This document shows, piece by piece, positions 9,236 through 12,893 of a DNA stretch of 12,893 bases. Both the position numbers and the translations under genes were made by a program. Below the pieces are notes generated by a model. It did not search any database and was not told the DNA's origin. It worked only from the letters and a program-made list of their open reading frames with translations. Each line of letters begins with the position of its first letter. Within the stretch, counting starts at the first letter, position 1. This stretch comes from Flammula alnicola (Eukaryota; Basidiomycota; Agaricomycetes; Agaricales; Strophariaceae), in NCBI GenBank assembly GCA_015499995.1, contig JADNRV010000795.1, positions 1 through 12,893 of the forward strand, in the 5' to 3' direction.

Positions 9236-11592
9236 CTATATCACATATCTGTAATGCGGATGCCTATCTCCGAGTCTCTGTCTATCCTCAGCAGACGGGG
9301 CTTCATACTCGTCTTTGCTTTGGCTGAGCACAAGATCGCGTCTCCGGTTCTCACGTCTCATCCAGGTAGAAAGATAGACGGTGACTAGGATAGCGAAGAC
9401 GAGATAGCCGATCGCGATAATATGTGGCTTGCGGAAGCGATGTCCGCTCAAACTGGGCCTATAGACGAGAACCCTAACAAAAATAAGTTACTTCTTTTGC
9501 CCAAAATGCTCGAATTTCCAAGAACAAGAAACTTACCCTGAAACGGCTCCAATGTCTCCTATGGTGATTTGCATGGCAACTGCAACTGCACGTTTCGTTT
9601 GGGCGGAAACATTCTCGCCTGGCCAACTAATGAGAAGCATGAGCACTCTTGCATTCATTAGAAACAAGGAGACCAACCTAAGGAGAAGAGCATTGCCTGT
9701 GTACACCCCGGCGGCCGCAAAAAGCGTGCCTACATATTGAGCACCCGCTGTAAAATAAACAATTGCTAAAGCCTTCGCTCTGAAAAGAACATTAAATAAT
9801 ATTGACCTGTCTTGGTAGCTATCAAGATGATATATCCTGGTAAAACAATTTGGGAATGTCAAGAGACTGCTAACGAAGTCAACAAACCTGACAAACCGAT
9901 GATTGCTATCCCTGCTGCACCAATGATGAATGGTGCCCTGCGATCTACCCTCGAGGACAACCATACTGTACCCCAGATCGAGAGGGCGGCGAGACTGTTC
10001 GGAGGGACGGTCATCCTATGAAGCAGAGCTTAGATTAGATCCTTTCTCGAAAGAAGACCAAATAGAGAGTTGACCAACAATTGCGCTTGCCAGCTAGCGA
10101 AGCCGAGACCTGTGATGATGGTTGGCTGAAAAAGAGGATGGGCCGATCTATATGCAACATAAACGGAGAAATACTTACCAAGAAGAGACTCAAAGAATAG
10201 AGAACAAAGGAAAAGCCGTGGAAGAGGAAGGCATAGCCCCAAACAAGATGGTCAGTCAAAGCCTGGCGGACATAGACCCATTCAAAGCTCTCAATGAGCC
10301 CTGCGTCAGAGTCTGCGTTGAGACGCTCCAAAAGTCGCTTCCTTTCTGATTCTGTCAGCTGAAATGATAGTATTTGGTGCCGTTTCATCAGCATTGGCAG
10401 AGCGTTGCGTTGAGGGTGGAACATACGAATTTTGCTTTGTGTGACCAAGTGGGTACAATGAAATAGGCCAAAAGAGAAATCGCCACTGTCAGGATACCCT
10501 CCAGGATGAAGATCCTATATCACCCATCAGGAGAGGAAGTACAGCTACGTTTGGCAAGACGCACCATTCCCAGCCTTTGCGACCACCCACACCATCCATT
10601 TTCCCAATGGCAAAAGCAAGAATACCTACAAAGACGTTACGACTGAAGGTACAATGGCCAGGTTGTTGACTTACCACCAAAAGCGCCCGCAAGGGCAGCA
10701 CCTCCAAAAAATATGGCCACTCGCCAACTGCGTTCGCGTCTGCGATAATACACAGAGAAGACGTAGATAGTTCCTGGGAATAAACCAGCTTCTGCGACGC
10801 CGAGAACTACGAGAAGATGGAATGAGACGACTGGGAGAGAAAACATAAAGTAACGAGCTCACGGAATCGGATGCCAAATAATCCTGCCTTATTCTTGACA
10901 AGTCCTTGACCGACGCTCACAATTCCCCAAAGGAGGGTTATGGTGGGCAGCCAAATTTGCGGGTCGAAGCGCTTCAATCTGCCAGCCAAGAATTTGAGCA
11001 AGGTGCTGAGAAACATATGAAATCACCATACATGATCTATGCAGTATGTCAGCTGTCGTGCGAGTAAAAGTATTTGGGCGACGCAAACGTACGTTGGCAG
11101 GAACCTCGAATATAACGTAGGCAATAAAGTATAAGGCAAGCGAAGTATTATACTCAGGCGGGGATACATGCAGATCCTAAAAGTGGATGAGTCGCATTCC
11201 AAGGGACTCCGTAATGATGATAGTTTCCGTACCGTGGTCAGGCCTAAGATTCTACACATAGTATGTATATGTTGAGAAAAAATCTTGCTCTTCAAAGGTC
11301 AAGCGACATACTTGGCATTTCCAATGTTTGTCCTTCGAATAAAGTCAGACACTCTCCAAAAGTCTGGCGGTAGAAACAGAACACATACCTATCCAGAAAG
11401 CTCAGCAAGTATAGCAACGTTAAGATCGGGATAAGACTTATAACAAAACGTCAGCGGGAATATGAAAGCACGATTAGCCAAAGAAGATGTATACCGTAGA
11501 TCTATCTTTCTGACGAGAGCCTTGTCTTCGGGAGTGTTGAAGTCGTCAGTGGTAGTATCTGAGCCTTTCTCTGACGCAGCCTTGAGAGACAT
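9236..11592 (-). CDS. Major facilitator superfamily transporter, Dal5-like anion:cation symporter group
   Basis: The 17 minus-strand exons are 11592-11495, 11436-11389, 11332-11312, 11251-11233, 11176-11093, 11036-11032, 10978-10863, 10806-10675, 10625-10565, 10514-10427, 10358-10179, 10125-10079, 10015-9897, 9836-9807, 9747-9678, 9626-9537 and 9473-9236 (1446 nt, 481 residues). Landmarks in order: LYLLSFLDRTNIGNAK (about 41-56, TM1 end), YFIAYVIFEVPANIILKRF (about 78-96), LLGVAEAGLFPGTIYVFSVY (131-150), a central charged loop with KAKFLTESERKR, then WQAQLMTVPPN (about 296-306), RRAPFIIGAA, SWPGENVSAQTKRAVA (373-388) and RPSLSGHRFRKPHII. These are hallmarks of the fungal Dal5/Tna1/Liz1-type plasma-membrane permeases of small organic anions such as allantoate, nicotinate or pantothenate. 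About twelve membrane helices are expected. The actual substrate cannot be read from sequence. ATG 11592 is the first in-frame ATG. The gene is convergent with the F-box-like gene and divergent from VMA6. Confidence 0.93.
11032..11036 (-). other. 5-nt micro-exon (exon 6) of the transporter gene
   Basis: The sequence ATCAT lies between a 56-nt intron (11037-11092, GTACGT...CATAG with a CTGAC branch point) and a 53-nt intron (10979-11031, GTATGG...GGCAG). Joining AAC + ATCAT + A gives EVPAN-II-LKRFDPQIW, which matches the spacing of this family. Skipping it breaks the frame. Other acceptors either make an intron of under 30 nt or shift the frame. Confidence 0.75.
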
Positions 11593-12160
11593 GGTTGCCG
11601 CAAGAAAAGTTGGGCTATCGGTCAGGCCAACAATCAACCCAGAGCAGATGCATTATGTACATTTTAAGCGCGAAGCGTGCACAAAAACATGTACTTTGGA
11701 GAAATGAACAGTGTCGCGCAAGAAGCTCCAGGTATTGCGCCATGCCCGGGTGTAAGATGCCAGCATCCGACAGTCCCTGGATATCATCAGGGGAGTGTGG
11801 GGATGAAAGGGTGCAGATCGATATCGTGGAACTCCGTGGGGGTTAACAAGTGCATTTATTGATTTATTCATTCGTTGAATGCAGAAATATGTGCGTGCTA
11901 GCTCGCCATGTCGCAATTTTCAGGTTTTTGCAATTGATTGGCAGGTGCTTGGGAGTTTGATCCTAGAGAGTCAGAGATAATTTTAGAACCTCGAGACCAC
12001 TAGATTCCGGACTGACTGGAACAGTGGAAGTCGTTGGCGCTCAAAGAGTCGGCTCAGGAAGAGAGAAGTATCGGGTCATCATGAATACTACTTAGTACTA
12101 GAGACTGGTGAACGACTCCGAGGATGAGCGTTCTGAGTGTGCTTATGTCATCCCGCTCAG

Positions 12161-12180
12161 TGAGAAGGCGTGAGAAGGCG
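12161..12180 (+). repeat. Exact tandem repeat of 10 bp
   Basis: TGAGAAGGCG occurs twice without a gap, 65 bp upstream of the VMA6 start codon. Only two copies are present. Confidence 0.9.
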
Positions 12181-12193
12181 TTGTCACTGGTTC

Positions 12194-12209
12194 CGCTGAG
12201 CGCTCAGCG
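12194..12209. repeat. 16-bp perfect palindrome in the VMA6 promoter
   Basis: CGCTGAGCGCTCAGCG equals its own reverse complement. It sits two bases before the inverted CCAAT box and 35 bp before the VMA6 ATG. It could be a dimeric factor site or, if transcribed, a short hairpin in the leader. Confidence 0.85.
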
Positions 12210-12244
12210 TCATTGGCTGCTGTCCGTAGACGACGTATAACTTC

Positions 12245-12893
12245 ATGGAGGCCCTTTTCTTTAATGTAACGTTTTTCTCCTTTATTTCTCGTTCATAAGG
12301 CTAAACTTACACATAAGTCGATGAACAGGTCAATAGCGGGTTCCTCGAGGCAATCGTAAGAGGATACAGAGCTGGCATCCTGACTCAAAACCAATACGCG
12401 AACTTGGCCCAGTGCGAGACGTTGGAAGGTGCGCTTCAGTGCCCTACTAACACCTGCAGACATCGGACTCATCCTTTCTCAAGATTTCCGAACGCAGCTG
12501 TCAGCCACGGACTATGGCAACTTCCTCGCCAACGAACCTCTACCCATCTCAACGTCTACCATCGCCGACAAAGCTACCGGAATCTTGGTTGATCAGTTCA
12601 ACTATTTGCGAAACAATGCAGTGCAGCCTTTGGCAAAGTTCTTGGACTACATTACGTGAGTCTTCGTGAACCATCTAATTCGCTGAGGTGTATTCAATAA
12701 ACTCGTTCAACAGCTACGCATATATGATCGACAATGTCGTCCTGTTGATTACCGGAACGTTGCACGAACGTGATACGCATGAACTGATCGGTCGCTGTCA
12801 TCCTTTGGGTGTGTTCGACACTATGCCTGCCCTATGTGTCGCTACAAACGTGGAGGAACTTTACCAAAGTGTCTTGGTGGAAACACCTCTTGG
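12245..12893 (+). CDS. VMA6: V-type proton ATPase subunit d, 5' part (cut by window end)
   Basis: Exons are 12245-12265, 12329-12428, 12484-12655 and 12714 onward, running off the window with 157 complete residues of about 350 expected. The first coding exon is 21 nt (MEALFFN). Introns are 63 nt (GTAACG...AACAG), 55 nt (with a perfect CTAAC branch point) and 58 nt. Conserved blocks read continuously across the joins: [78 protein letters not shown] and [12 protein letters not shown]. Subunit d sits on the membrane side of the V1-Vo interface, capping the c-ring and linking it to the central stalk. It is required for vacuolar and endosomal acidification (family knowledge). The start is fixed by the conserved N-terminus. 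The ORFs through 12404-12592 in other frames are shadows. Confidence 0.95.

Larger units (their letters stand above)
11593..12244. promoter_or_regulatory. Divergent promoter region of the transporter and VMA6
   Basis: No supported coding sequence. On the VMA6 side there is a tandem 10-bp repeat, a 16-bp perfect palindrome and an inverted CCAAT box (ATTGG, 12212-12216) 29 bp before the start codon. On the transporter side are two GTGGGG motifs (11797-11802 and 11836-11841), which match the SYGGRG site of Mig1/CreA-type carbon catabolite repressors. That would suit a permease gene but is only a short-motif inference. Confidence 0.45.

Noticed and set aside
10035..10242. Unspliced minus-strand ORF continuing past the transporter's exons 11 and 12
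   Set aside because: It reads through introns with clear donors and acceptors, and similarity to the MFS family stops at those borders.
10807..11016. Alternative reading beginning MFLSTLLKFLAG upstream of LKRFDPQIW
   Set aside because: It would need an intron of under 30 nt or a new start mid-protein. The 5-nt micro-exon gives the family-like EVPANIILKRF with normal introns.
11653..11916. 87-codon minus-strand ORF upstream of the transporter
   Set aside because: No recognisable motif. It lies in the divergent promoter and has no consistent exon partner.
12404..12592. 62-codon plus-strand ORF
   Set aside because: It is a frame shadow across the second VMA6 intron. The VMA6 frame carries the conserved sequence.
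1..12893. Transposon, integrated virus, tRNA or CRISPR array
   Set aside because: No terminal inverted repeats with a transposase, no cloverleaf-like segment and no regularly spaced repeats were noticed. All long reading frames are explained by the seven spliced genes.

Overview
This is a compact, intron-rich nuclear fungal locus, most likely from a mushroom-type basidiomycete (Agaricomycetes). Seven protein genes can be rebuilt by splicing. Almost every one is cut by 46-71 nt introns with GTNNGT-like donors, CTNAC-like branch points and YAG acceptors. No ORF longer than about 210 codons survives unspliced. The class-level placement is an inference from this architecture and from remembered protein families. 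No tRNA, rRNA, transposon or CRISPR was recognised.

Layout from left to right. (1) 51-934 (+): mitochondrial ribosomal protein uL29m (MRPL4/MRP-L47 family). (2) 1096-1442 (-), convergent with gene 1: a small LYR protein, the succinate dehydrogenase assembly factor SDHAF1/Sdh6. (3) A 1.04 kb A+T-rich gap. (4) 2485-3630 (+): a single-pass membrane protein with two similar beta-rich extracellular segments, function unknown. (5) 4097-5317 (+): NDUFAF6-like complex I assembly factor with a squalene/phytoene-synthase fold. (6) 5572-8993 (+): a 17-exon gene for an 837-residue F-box-like, probably nuclear, protein of unknown function. (7) 9236-11592 (-), convergent with gene 6: a 17-exon major facilitator transporter of the Dal5-like anion:cation symporter group, including a 5-nt micro-exon. 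(8) A 650 bp divergent promoter region. (9) 12245-12893 (+): the 5' part of V-ATPase subunit d (VMA6), running off the window.

Three of the first four genes act in mitochondria: translation, complex II assembly and complex I assembly. The right half carries membrane transport (MFS permease, V-ATPase) next to an orphan regulatory-looking F-box protein. I see no operon-like or defence-like system. The least ordinary content is the orphan 837-residue protein, two apparent GC-AG introns in its gene, and the series of micro-exons in the transporter gene. All exon joins were placed by reading frame, splice consensus and remembered family conservation. They are internally consistent (every spliced CDS is a multiple of three) but are not supported by transcripts.
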